Source of the DNA: Actinoplanes lutulentus
GTDB lineage: Bacteria; Actinomycetota; Actinomycetes; Mycobacteriales; Micromonosporaceae
Direction of reading: 5' to 3'
Assembly (NCBI RefSeq): GCF_003259845.1
Contig: NZ_QLMJ01000029.1
Coordinates: forward strand, 1-64,000
Length of the DNA: 64,000 nucleotides
Shown here: positions 16,684 through 24,281 of the stretch, piece by piece
How the letters are laid out: each line of letters starts with the position of its first letter
Numbering within the stretch: position 1 is the first letter of the stretch
Position numbers and translations under genes: made by a program
The notes under the pieces: generated by a model
What the model saw: the letters and a program-made list of their open reading frames with translations, nothing else
Databases searched by the model: none
What the model was told of the DNA's origin: nothing

Positions 16684-17739
16684 GTGTTCACACGGTGGGC
16701 GGTTCTGGTCACGACGGCGGCCCTGATGACGGCGACGGCCGGGTGCGGCAGCGAGGAGACCGCGGTCTCCGCCCCGGAGCGCGGCATCGTCGGGCTCGCC
16801 ATGCCGACCAAGGCGTCCGAACGGTGGATCGCCGACGGCGAGAACATGGTCAAGCAGTTCGAGTTGCTCGGGTATCGCACGGACATGCAGTACGCCGATG
16901 ACGACGTCGACGTTCAGGTGTCGCAGATCGACGACATGATCACGGCGAAGGTGAGCGCTCTGGTCGTCGGGGCGATCGACGGGACGGCGCTGAAGAGTGT
17001 GCTGGCAAAAGCAGCAGGTGCCGATATTCCCGTTATCGCCTATGACCGGTTGATCCGGGACAGCGGCGATGTCGATTACTACGCCACGTTCGACAATTAC
17101 AAAGTCGGCGTCGAGCAGGCCACGTCGATTGTTGACGCGCTCAAGCTGAAGAACAACGATAAGTCGTACAATCTTGAGCTTTTTGCCGGCTCCCCAGACG
17201 ACAACAACGCCACGTTCTTCTTCAACGGCGCGATGAGCGTTCTCACCCCGTACATAAAAAAGGGTCGCCTCGACGTGCGCAGCGGCGAGACGAAATTCGC
17301 CGAGGTCGCCACCATGCGCTGGGACGGCGCCGTGGCCCAGAAACGCATGGCCCGCATCCTGAAACAGGGTCACCAGGTCGACGCCGTCCTCTCCCCCTAC
17401 GACGGCATCACCCGCGGCATCCTGACCGCGTTCGGGACGAAGAAACTGCCGGTCATCACCGGCCAGGACGCCGAACTCGACTCCGTCAAACTCATCGCCT
17501 CCGGCAAGCAGACCGAGACCGTCTACAAGGACACCCGGGAACTCGCCAAAGTCGCCGTCCAGATGACCGACGCCGTGCTCAGCGACGAAGAACCCATGAT
17601 CAACGACACCGAGCAGTACAACAACGGCGTCAAGACCGTGCCCACGTTCCTGCTCCAGCCGGTCAACGTCGACAAGTCCAACTACAAGCGGGTTCTCATC
17701 GACGGCGGCTACTACACCGCCGCTCAGATCGGAGCGTGA
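16684..17739 (+). CDS. ChvE-like sugar-binding lipoprotein
   Basis: 351 aa. GTG 16684 has GGAGG a few bases upstream and begins a lipoprotein signal ending LMTATAGC. The mature protein is a type-I periplasmic binding fold very like ChvE/XylF: GLAMPTKASERWIADG at the first strand, ALVVGAIDGTAL, IPVIAYDRLIRDSGDVDYYA, ATFDNYKVGVEQ and AVLSPYDGITRG. ChvE binds pentoses and galactose and feeds both ABC uptake and chemosensing. No ABC ATPase or permease is adjacent. The gene ends two bases before a chemoreceptor start, so signalling is the likelier role. Confidence 0.88.
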   Translation: MFTRWAVLVTTAALMTATAGCGSEETAVSAPERGIVGLAMPTKASERWIADGENMVKQFELLGYRTDMQYADDDVDVQVSQIDDMITAKVSALVVGAIDGTALKSVLAKAAGADIPVIAYDRLIRDSGDVDYYATFDNYKVGVEQATSIVDALKLKNNDKSYNLELFAGSPDDNNATFFFNGAMSVLTPYIKKGRLDVRSGETKFAEVATMRWDGAVAQKRMARILKQGHQVDAVLSPYDGITRGILTAFGTKKLPVITGQDAELDSVKLIASGKQTETVYKDTRELAKVAVQMTDAVLSDEEPMINDTEQYNNGVKTVPTFLLQPVNVDKSNYKRVLIDGGYYTAAQIGA

Positions 17740-17741
17740 CG

Positions 17742-19304
17742 ATGTTCAGCGACACCCCGGTCTGGGCGAAGCTCACCGGCCTGGTCACGGCCGGTCTGCT
17801 CGCCGTCGGCACCTGCGTCGGCGTCACCCTGTACACCAATCACGTCGCCGCGGACACCGCCGACAAGCTCGCCAACCTCAACAACGCCAGCACCCTCGTG
17901 CTGCGCCTGGACCGCATCGCCGGCGACCTCAAGGTCAACGGCCTGCAGTCGATCACCCGCGATGATCCGTCCGCGCAGACCACCCTGCTCGAAGCCGACC
18001 TCACCGAGGCGAACACGCTGCTCACCGAACTCGCCGCTGTCGCGCTGCCCAGCGAACTCGACGACGCGGTCGGCCGGATCCAGACCGCGTACACCGATTA
18101 CAGCGACGTCATCGAACGCTTCGTCGCCGGCGCCGAGGCCGACCAGGACGGTGCCCGCCTCGCCTGGGAACAGATCGACGTCGACAATTACCTCACCAGC
18201 GCGGTGCTGGCCAACGAACGCGCCCTGTTCGCCGCCACCGTAGCCGCCGCCGAAGGTGACGCCGCCTCCAGCCGCGACCGCGCCCAGATGATCCTGCTCG
18301 GTACCGCCCTCGCCGCCGCATTGCTGCTCTGCGTACTGGCCCGCATCATCGTCACCTCGATCACCCGGCCGCTGCTGAAGGTGCGCACCGCGCTGCGCGC
18401 GATGGCCGGCGGCGACCTCACGGTCACCGCCGACGTCACCTCCGGCGACGAGGTCGGTCAGATGGCGCGAGCTCTGGACGAGGCACAGGGCAACATGCGT
18501 ACGGTCGTCGCCCAGGCCGCCACGTCGGCGAGCACCCTGGCGACCGCCGCCGAGGAGATGACCTCCGCGGCCGGAGCCATCGCCGACACCGCCCGGGGCT
18601 CGTCCGAACAGGCCCGCGGCGTGTCCGACACCGCCGCCGAGGTCTCGTCGAACGTCGGCGCGGTTGCCGCCGGCGCGCAGGAGATGTCCGAATCCATCCG
18701 GGAGATCTCGCAGAGCACCGCCCTGGCCGCCGAGGTCGCCGGTCAGGCCGTCGCGGTCGCCCGCTCCACCAGCTCACACATCGACAAGCTGGGCGCGTCG
18801 TCCGCCGAGATCGCCAGCGTCGTCAAGGCGATCACCGCGATCGCCGAGCAGACCAACCTCCTGGCTCTGAACGCCACCATCGAAGCCGCTCGCGCCGGCG
18901 ACGCGGGCAAGGGTTTCGCGGTCGTCGCCGGCGAGGTGAAGGACCTCGCCCAGGAGACGGCGAAGGCCACCGAGGACATCACCCGCCGGGTCGCCGCCAT
19001 CCAGGCCGACACGGCCGGCGCGGTCGAGGCGATCAGCCAGATCACCGCGGTCATCGAGCAGATCAACGACCACCAGGCCACGATCGCGGCCGCGGTGGAG
19101 GAGCAGACGGCGACGACCGCCGAGATGAACCGCAGCATCACCGCAGTGGCCGACGGCGCCGGAGACATCGCCGGCGGTGTCGAAGGCCTGGCCTCCGCGT
19201 CGGAGCGGACCACCGCCGGCGCGGCACAGTCCCGGCAGGCGATCGGCGAGCTGAGCTCGATGGCCAACGAACTGCAGACGCTGGTCGCCCGCTTCCGGGT
19301 CTAG
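17742..19304 (+). CDS. Methyl-accepting chemotaxis protein
   Basis: 520 aa. Membrane helix 1 at residues about 8-30, a helical 4HB-type extracytoplasmic sensor to about 185, membrane helix 2 (MILLGTALAAALLLCVLARI), HAMP to about 265, then the signalling hairpin with the conserved tip EQTNLLALNATIEAARAGDA. GGAG seven bases before ATG 17742 favours that start over GTG 17736. It is immediately downstream of the binding lipoprotein, whose ligand-loaded form may dock on this sensor, as E. coli Trg does with RbsB. No CheA/CheW genes are in the window. Convergent four-base overlap with 19301. Confidence 0.93.
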   Translation: MFSDTPVWAKLTGLVTAGLLAVGTCVGVTLYTNHVAADTADKLANLNNASTLVLRLDRIAGDLKVNGLQSITRDDPSAQTTLLEADLTEANTLLTELAAVALPSELDDAVGRIQTAYTDYSDVIERFVAGAEADQDGARLAWEQIDVDNYLTSAVLANERALFAATVAAAEGDAASSRDRAQMILLGTALAAALLLCVLARIIVTSITRPLLKVRTALRAMAGGDLTVTADVTSGDEVGQMARALDEAQGNMRTVVAQAATSASTLATAAEEMTSAAGAIADTARGSSEQARGVSDTAAEVSSNVGAVAAGAQEMSESIREISQSTALAAEVAGQAVAVARSTSSHIDKLGASSAEIASVVKAITAIAEQTNLLALNATIEAARAGDAGKGFAVVAGEVKDLAQETAKATEDITRRVAAIQADTAGAVEAISQITAVIEQINDHQATIAAAVEEQTATTAEMNRSITAVADGAGDIAGGVEGLASASERTTAGAAQSRQAIGELSSMANELQTLVARFRV

Positions 19305-20230
19305 ACCTTCACCGGTGCTTTCGGCTGACGGCGGCGGACCTTGCGCCACACGTTCCTGACCGGGGCCGTCACCGTCAGCCACAGCACCCGGACGATCCCG
19401 GCGCCCCGCAGCAACGTCTCCCCCGCGATCGTCGCCGCCCGGTCCATCAGCGTGCACGCCTGCAGGAAGTCCTTCTCGTTGTCCTTGAGCTCCCACAACC
19501 GCTCGGCCTGCTCCCAGGCCCACGCCCGCGTGGTCCGCACCAGAACCCGCTGACTCCAGTCGTCCACCTCACCCACACACCGGTCGATCTCCATCTGCCA
19601 GGCGTTCGCGAACCGGCGCCGCAACGGCGGAATCTCCTTGTAGAAGATCCGGTTTACCAGCAGATAATCCGGATGCTGCGGCCCGTCCCCGATGTAACCC
19701 AGCCGCTCCCACGTCGCGATCAACGCCAGCGCCAGATCATGGTTGATGTGCGCGTTCACGCCGAGCACCGCGGCCTCGAGCGTGCTGATCTCCTCCTGGT
19801 GCGAACGCCGGAACAGCACCTCCCAGGCGTCCGGCGTGTCGATGTCCGGCGTGCCCCACGACGCGAGCGCCTTGAAGTACAGCCGCGCGAACTCGACGTC
19901 CAGCACCTCGAGCCACCGCCTGTCGGTGACCTCCTTGCCGCCGAGATGCGCCTCGACCTGCTCGGTGATCGTCAGATAGAGCGTGTTGAACTGCCCGATC
20001 CGGCTCTTCTCCGGACTCGGTGGCAACTGGTTCAGCAGCAGCTGCAACTCCTTGAGCCGCGCCACCACCCCGGCGATGTCCTCCGGCGGCACCCGGCACG
20101 CGTCCGCCATCTCCTGCGCGACCGGCGTCCACCCGTTGACCGCCCCGCCACCCGTGTATCCCGTCAGCTCCTGCCGGCACTCCCGCAGCCGCGCAGCGCT
20201 GGCCCCCACCTGATCACGATCGAAATCCAC
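19301..20230 (-). CDS. DUF5995-family protein
   Basis: 309 aa, mostly helical, cytoplasmic. The family core is visible at residues about 110-190: EFARLYFKALASWGTPDIDT, AWEVLFRRS, then VLGVNAHINHDLALALIATW, with histidine and aspartate that could bind metal. The C-terminus is basic (RNVWRKVRRRQPKAPVKV). DUF5995 proteins are frequent in actinobacteria and have no assigned function. Transcribed away from the tRNA-like pair; the intervening 180 bases must hold promoters for both directions. Confidence 0.75.
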   Translation of the reverse strand: MDFDRDQVGASAARLRECRQELTGYTGGGAVNGWTPVAQEMADACRVPPEDIAGVVARLKELQLLLNQLPPSPEKSRIGQFNTLYLTITEQVEAHLGGKEVTDRRWLEVLDVEFARLYFKALASWGTPDIDTPDAWEVLFRRSHQEEISTLEAAVLGVNAHINHDLALALIATWERLGYIGDGPQHPDYLLVNRIFYKEIPPLRRRFANAWQMEIDRCVGEVDDWSQRVLVRTTRAWAWEQAERLWELKDNEKDFLQACTLMDRAATIAGETLLRGAGIVRVLWLTVTAPVRNVWRKVRRRQPKAPVKV

Positions 20231-20393
20231 GCCTCATGGTCGACCCCAGCACCCCCTGTCCACATTCGATTTTCGTCATCAGCGAAGTCGGATTCACGAC
20301 TTTCAACACCAACCCCAAGATCAAACCCCTTTTTCCGTACGCGCAACCGCGCCGGTCGCCGGAAATCGGTCGCCTGGTTTTGATCAACTTCGG

Positions 20394-20399
20394 TACGAT
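20394..20399 (+). promoter_or_regulatory. Candidate -10 element of the tRNA-like transcript
   Basis: A TACGAT hexamer matches the actinobacterial -10 consensus and would place transcription start near 20406, exactly where pairing of the first tRNA-like gene's extended stem begins. No good -35 hexamer is seen at 16-18 bases upstream. Confidence 0.35.
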
Positions 20400-20411
20400 G
20401 CCGGACAAGGT

Positions 20412-20486
20412 GGGACCCGTAGCGCAGCGGCAGTCGCGCCGCCCTGCAAAGGCGGAGGACGCCGGTTCGAATCCGGTCGGGTCCCA
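20412..20486 (+). tRNA. tRNA-like gene, anticodon GCA (Cys), abnormal acceptor helix
   Basis: Cloverleaf read from the sequence: U8-A9 at 20420-20421, D-arm GCGC/TCGC (20422-20425) with an eight-base loop, anticodon stem CCGCC/GGCGG with loop CTGCAAA and anticodon GCA at 20446-20448, a five-base variable loop AGGAC, T-stem GCCGG/CCGGT around TTCGAAT. The acceptor pairs for 8 bp (20412-20419 with 20478-20485), or seven plus a G-1:C73 pair as in tRNA-His. Flanks extend it to 11 uninterrupted pairs (20409-20419/20478-20488). The U73 needed by bacterial CysRS is absent (C, or A in the alternative register), and CCA is not encoded. An ordinary tRNA-Cys role therefore looks doubtful. Confidence 0.7.
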
Positions 20487-20497
20487 CCCCTTGCCAG

Positions 20498-20572
20498 GTG
20501 GCCGGTAGCGCAGAGGTCGACGCGCCGAACGTCTCATTCGGAGGACGCCGGTTCGAATCCGGCCCGGTCACC
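20498..20572 (+). tRNA. Second tRNA-like gene with atypical anticodon loop
   Basis: Same length and architecture as its neighbour 12 bases upstream: identical U8-A9, GCGC D-stem start, variable loop AGGAC and T-arm. The acceptor helix pairs for 9 bp (20497-20505 with 20564-20572, one G-U). The anticodon stem CCGAA/TTCGG encloses loop CGTCTCA, in which position 33 is G rather than the near-universal U. Positions 34-36 would read UCU (Arg). It may be a non-decoding or repurposed tRNA, or a decayed copy, although the perfect stems argue against decay. Ends 26 bases before the SDR start codon, so a joint transcript is likely. Confidence 0.55.
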
Positions 20573-20598
20573 CCGCAGCAGCCGAGGTGGAGAACACG

Positions 20599-21945
20599 AT
20601 GAACGCCGACGAGGTCGAGGCAGCCCTGCGGGTGCTCGGCGAGGTTCGCGAACTGCCCGTCGACGACCCCACCCGCCAACGGGTGCAACGCGCGGTCGAC
20701 GGGCTGCTCAAGGACGCTCAGAAGCAGCGACGCGCCAACCGGCGCCGGCAGACCGCCGCCGACGACCGGGCGACCGTCGCCACGGCCGCCACCGCCGCAC
20801 CGGACCGCGTCGAGGGACTGCCGGTCGCCGCGGCCGAGCCGAGCGACGGCGGCCTGACCCGCCGGGATCGGCGCTGCTACGCGTGCCGCGGCCGATACCG
20901 CACTGTCGACGCGTTCTACCACGCGCTCTGCCCCGCTTGTGCCGTCACGCACCACCGGCACCGCAATGCCGTCACCGACCTGAACGGGCGGCGTGCGGTG
21001 GTGACCGGAGGCCGCGTCAAGATCGGCTTCCAGGTGGCGCTGAAACTGCTCCGCAGCGGCGCCGAGGTCACCGCGGTGACCCGTTTCCCCGCGGACGCCG
21101 CCCGGCGTTACGCCCAGGAACCGGACGCCGCCGACTGGCTGACGTCACTGCGCGTCATCGGCGCCGACCTGCGGGACCCCCGCCAGGTCCTGGACCTGGC
21201 CGACCGCCTCGCCGAGAACGGGCGCCCGCTGGACATCCTGATCAACAACGCGGCCCAGACGGTACGGCGGCCGAGCTGGGCGTACCAGCCTCTCGTGGCG
21301 GCGGAACTGCTGGCCGCGAGCGACGGCCGAGCCGTCGAGACGGTCACCGGCTATCGGCCCGGCGCCGCACCTCCGGAGTGGAGCGCGGCCCTCGAGACGG
21401 TGGCGATCACGACCGGCTCCGAGCTGACCGATGCCACCGGCGCGCTGATCGTCGGCGGCTCCGCGAACTCCTGGACCGCCCGGCTCGGCGAGATCGACCC
21501 CGTCGAGTTGCTCGAAGTGCAGCTGGTCAACGTCGTGGCGCCGTTCCTGCTCGTCGACCGCCTGCGCCGATCGCTGACCGCACCCGGAACACACCACCGC
21601 TACGTGGTGAACGTGACCGGCCGCGAAGGCTGGTTCGGCGAGGACGGCCCCGGCCCCGAACGGCATCCGCACACCTCGGTCAGCAAGGCGGCACTCAACA
21701 TGCTGACCCGCGTCGGCGCACCCGACCTGGCCCGCCACCAGGTCCACATGTGCGGCGTGGACACCGGCTGGATCACCGACGAGAACCCGGCAGCCCGCAA
21801 GTCACGCCGCGCCGCCGCCGGCTGGCGGCCACCCCTGGACGTCATCGACGCGGCGGCCCGGATCTACCACCCCATCATCAGCGGCGAGTCCGGATCACCG
21901 CTGCACGGCGTACTCCTCAAGAACTACGCCGCCGTCCCCTGGTGA
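20599..21945 (+). CDS. Zinc-ribbon SDR oxidoreductase
   Basis: 448 aa. The first 85 residues are a charged helical extension. Residues about 93-115 form a CxxC...CxxC zinc ribbon (RCYACRGRYRTVDAFYHALC then PACA). The Rossmann SDR domain follows: VVTGGRVKIGFQVALKLLRS, a long ADLRDPRQVLDLADRL stretch and ILINNAAQTVRRP. Late in the protein VVNVTGREGWFG and THTSVSKAALNMLT-type segments appear; the YxxxK tyrosine is not obvious (HPHTSVSKAAL has Thr/Ser there), so catalysis may differ. The family occurs in bacteria and some eukaryotes without known substrate. ATG 20599 has GAGGTGGAG upstream. The tRNA-like pair directly precedes it. Confidence 0.82.
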   Translation: MNADEVEAALRVLGEVRELPVDDPTRQRVQRAVDGLLKDAQKQRRANRRRQTAADDRATVATAATAAPDRVEGLPVAAAEPSDGGLTRRDRRCYACRGRYRTVDAFYHALCPACAVTHHRHRNAVTDLNGRRAVVTGGRVKIGFQVALKLLRSGAEVTAVTRFPADAARRYAQEPDAADWLTSLRVIGADLRDPRQVLDLADRLAENGRPLDILINNAAQTVRRPSWAYQPLVAAELLAASDGRAVETVTGYRPGAAPPEWSAALETVAITTGSELTDATGALIVGGSANSWTARLGEIDPVELLEVQLVNVVAPFLLVDRLRRSLTAPGTHHRYVVNVTGREGWFGEDGPGPERHPHTSVSKAALNMLTRVGAPDLARHQVHMCGVDTGWITDENPAARKSRRAAAGWRPPLDVIDAAARIYHPIISGESGSPLHGVLLKNYAAVPW

Positions 21946-22125
21946 TCGTTTGCCGAATAGGTGAGATCGATTCGGAGAAAAGGTACCGCTGATCTCAGCC
22001 GACTGTACGGTTCGGCCACCCGTGCGACTGATTGCCGACCCGCAAATATTCCGCGAGCCTGGGCCTTCTCAACGGATTGTCCACTGTGATCTTGGCAGCT
22101 CATTTGTGGCGTGGAATGAGGATCG
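21946..22125. other. Intergenic gap after the zinc-ribbon SDR
   Basis: Holds a weak six-base hairpin (CCGAAT 21953-21958 / ATTCGG 21970-21975) that could help end the SDR transcript. Otherwise only the leader of the RDD gene is seen; no gene. Confidence 0.3.
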
Positions 22126-22818
22126 ATGAGTGAACCGCCCGTGCCCGGAAATGATCCGGTTTACCCTCCCGTTCCTCCTGTCCATCCACCGGCTCCGTCC
22201 GGTTATCCGCCGGCCGCTCCCGGTTATGGCCCTTCCTCGCCCGGCTATGGCCCTGCATCGTCGGGCTATAGCCCCGTCTCGCCCGGTTACGCCTCGGAGC
22301 AGTGGCCGGCATATGGGCAGCCGGCGAGTCCAGCGCCCCAGTACAGTCCTGAGCCGCAGTACAGCCCGGCGCCGCAGCACAGTGCGGCCGTTCAGCCCTA
22401 CGCGCCGTCGACGGCACCGGTGCATCGGGCTCAGCACACCGCCGGTTACCGGAAGGCCGGGGCTGGTCAGCCCCTCGTCTCGGTGGGCGGGCGGTTCGGT
22501 GCGGCGCTGCTCGACGTCCTGTTGATGCTGGTGACGTTCGGGATCGGCTGGTTCATCTGGTCGCTGATCACCTGGTCGCAGGGGCAGTCGCCGGGGAAGC
22601 GGCTGATGGGTCACGTGGTCGTCGACCCGCACAGCGGCGAGCCGTTCGACTGGAGCCGGATGGCGCTGCGCGAGTTCTGCATCAAGGGCATGCTCGGCGG
22701 CGCGCTCTCCACCTGCACGTTCTCCGTCTACACGTGGGTCGACGCTTTCATGATCTTCGGCGAGGGTCAGCGCACTCTGCACGACCGGATGGCGGGTTCC
22801 GTCGTGCGGTACGTCTAG
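22126..22818 (+). CDS. RDD-family membrane protein with proline-rich N-terminus
   Basis: 230 aa. Residues 1-110 are low-complexity, with repeated PGYGP/SGYSP and PQYSP units, the cytoplasmic proline/tyrosine-rich tail common on actinobacterial membrane proteins. The RDD domain follows, with GGRFGAALLDVLLMLVTFGI (first helix, arginine-rich start), WSQGQSPGKRLMGHVVVD and TLHDRMAGSVVRYV. RDD proteins are small membrane proteins; some affect Na+/H+ exchange, most are uncharacterised. First of three adjacent genes for membrane-linked proteins. Confidence 0.88.
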   Translation: MSEPPVPGNDPVYPPVPPVHPPAPSGYPPAAPGYGPSSPGYGPASSGYSPVSPGYASEQWPAYGQPASPAPQYSPEPQYSPAPQHSAAVQPYAPSTAPVHRAQHTAGYRKAGAGQPLVSVGGRFGAALLDVLLMLVTFGIGWFIWSLITWSQGQSPGKRLMGHVVVDPHSGEPFDWSRMALREFCIKGMLGGALSTCTFSVYTWVDAFMIFGEGQRTLHDRMAGSVVRYV

Positions 22819-22830
22819 GCGCCACCGCCG

Positions 22831-23496
22831 ATGCGTGAACACCGACTCGACGAGGCCCGGCCGGCGCGTCGGCCACCGGAGCAACCGGACGGCAGATCCG
22901 TGGCGGACACCGCGTCCACCTGGATGCAGGTCGTCTTCGGCGGGATCAGCCTGAGCGTGGCGATCGCCGGGCTGGTCATCGCCTATTTCGCCTGGGTACA
23001 GCCGAACTCACCGGCCGACACGGCCGATCCCGGCGCCCGGCCGGTGACCCCGCCGGCGGCGACCAGCCCGGTTGCCGCCACGAGCCCAGCAACCGCTCCG
23101 GAGCCGGCAACCACCGCGAACGAGGTCGTCGCGCTCGCCGGCCTGGACGCGGAGATCGGCGGCAGCACCGTCCAGCGAAGCGGGCAGGACCTCACCATGG
23201 CATGCCCGACCGGCCTGTCCACCGACCGGCAACGCAAGATCCAATATGACCTCGCCGGTCGTTATCTGACCCTTACCGCGAATCTCGCCGTCTCGAAAGC
23301 GCCGGACAACGACTCGCAATTGCAGCTGAAGGTCTTCGCCGACGATCGGCAAGCCGCTGTGCACACATTGTCCCGGGGAAAGACCGCCGATCTCGACGTG
23401 CCGGTCGCCGGCGTACAGAAATTGCGTATCGAACTGGTCTGTCAATCGCGGGCCGGCGAAATGACCTTCACAGATCCCGGTCTCACCCACACATGA
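22831..23496 (+). CDS. Membrane-anchored protein with NPCBM-like beta domain
   Basis: 221 aa. A basic cytoplasmic N-terminus is followed by one membrane helix (about residues 33-53, VVFGGISLSVAIAGLVIAYF), a Pro/Ala/Thr linker, then a beta-rich exported domain (about 95-221). QYDLAGRYLTLTANLAVSKA, LQLKVFADDRQ and AGVQKLRIELVC form the strand pattern of NPCBM/NEW2 carbohydrate-associated domains. It may bind a wall polysaccharide. Twelve bases after the RDD gene, so probably one operon. Confidence 0.75.
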   Translation: MREHRLDEARPARRPPEQPDGRSVADTASTWMQVVFGGISLSVAIAGLVIAYFAWVQPNSPADTADPGARPVTPPAATSPVAATSPATAPEPATTANEVVALAGLDAEIGGSTVQRSGQDLTMACPTGLSTDRQRKIQYDLAGRYLTLTANLAVSKAPDNDSQLQLKVFADDRQAAVHTLSRGKTADLDVPVAGVQKLRIELVCQSRAGEMTFTDPGLTHT

Positions 23497-23518
23497 TTTT
23501 CGCGAAGGAGCCGAACAG

Positions 23519-24256
23519 GTGACCAGTCCCCAGAATCCGGCGACCCGCCAGCGCAGCTACCTTCTGGTGATCACCCTGGTGGTCTCGGCTCTTTCCCTCG
23601 TCGTCGGGCTGGCCGGCGTCGGGCTGGCGGCGTTCGCGCTGAGCCGCAGCAGCCAGGCCACCGACCTGGCGAAACAGGCCAACGAACGGCCGATCGCCGC
23701 ACCGGCGGCGACCGAGGCCGCGCCCGCGCCGGAGACCCCGGCACCGACCACCGCGGCCACGCCCGCCGAGGAGCCGGCCGACGGCGCGGTCGATCCCGGC
23801 ACCACCGAGACGCCGTCGGAGGTCAGCCCCACCGCGGAGTACACGATCGCGTACGAGGGCGAGCACCTGCGGGTCCGCTCGGGCGGGTGCGGCGCCGGCG
23901 ACGCCATGCACATCGACCTCGCCGAGCCCCGGGTGCTCAACACCGGGTACAACCCAGAGTTCGGCGTTTTCGGGTGTGCAGTGCCGGGCCAGATCGACAC
24001 CTCCCTCGCGGTGGCGCAGGTGTCCGGCCCGGCCGCCACCCCGAACGACTGCCAGGAGACGATCCGCACCAACCCGGGCCGTTCCCCGATCGTGCCGACG
24101 CGTGGCATGACCGTGTGCGCGATCACCGACTATCAGAGGGCGACGGCGTCCGGCCGCCCGCAGAAACTCGTCTTCGTCACCGTCGACTCCATGTCGACCG
24201 AGAACGAGAACGTCGTCCTCAACCTCACCCTGAAGGCCTGGAACATCCCGCAGTAG
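23519..24256 (+). CDS. Membrane-anchored exported protein of unknown function
   Basis: 245 aa. Membrane helix at residues about 14-40, a long Ala/Pro/Thr/Glu linker to about 100, then an exported domain with four cysteines (GGCGAGD, VFGCAVPG, NDCQETI, MTVCAITD) likely forming two disulfides. GTG 23519 follows AAGGAG with good spacing. Same topology as the gene before it but a different beta domain, suggesting a set of surface-exposed partners. Family not recognised. Confidence 0.75.
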   Translation: MTSPQNPATRQRSYLLVITLVVSALSLVVGLAGVGLAAFALSRSSQATDLAKQANERPIAAPAATEAAPAPETPAPTTAATPAEEPADGAVDPGTTETPSEVSPTAEYTIAYEGEHLRVRSGGCGAGDAMHIDLAEPRVLNTGYNPEFGVFGCAVPGQIDTSLAVAQVSGPAATPNDCQETIRTNPGRSPIVPTRGMTVCAITDYQRATASGRPQKLVFVTVDSMSTENENVVLNLTLKAWNIPQ

Positions 24257-24281
24257 TTCAGCCGCAGTGGTTCAGCCGCAG
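24257..24281. repeat. Short tandem duplication at a gene end
   Basis: The 11-mer TTCAGCCGCAG occurs at 24257-24267 and again at 24271-24281. The second copy holds the last codons of the serine hydrolase (ending CG-stop), so the stop region is duplicated just past the gene. Probably a slippage scar. Confidence 0.6.

Noticed and set aside
20412..20572. Selenocysteine tRNA
   Set aside because: The eight-pair acceptor is reminiscent of tRNA-Sec, but there is no long variable arm, no extended D-stem and no UCA anticodon.
22126..22470. Repetitive PGYGP/PQYSP coding stretch considered as a CRISPR or DNA repeat
   Set aside because: The repeats are irregular at DNA level and keep the reading frame of the RDD protein; they are a protein low-complexity tail.
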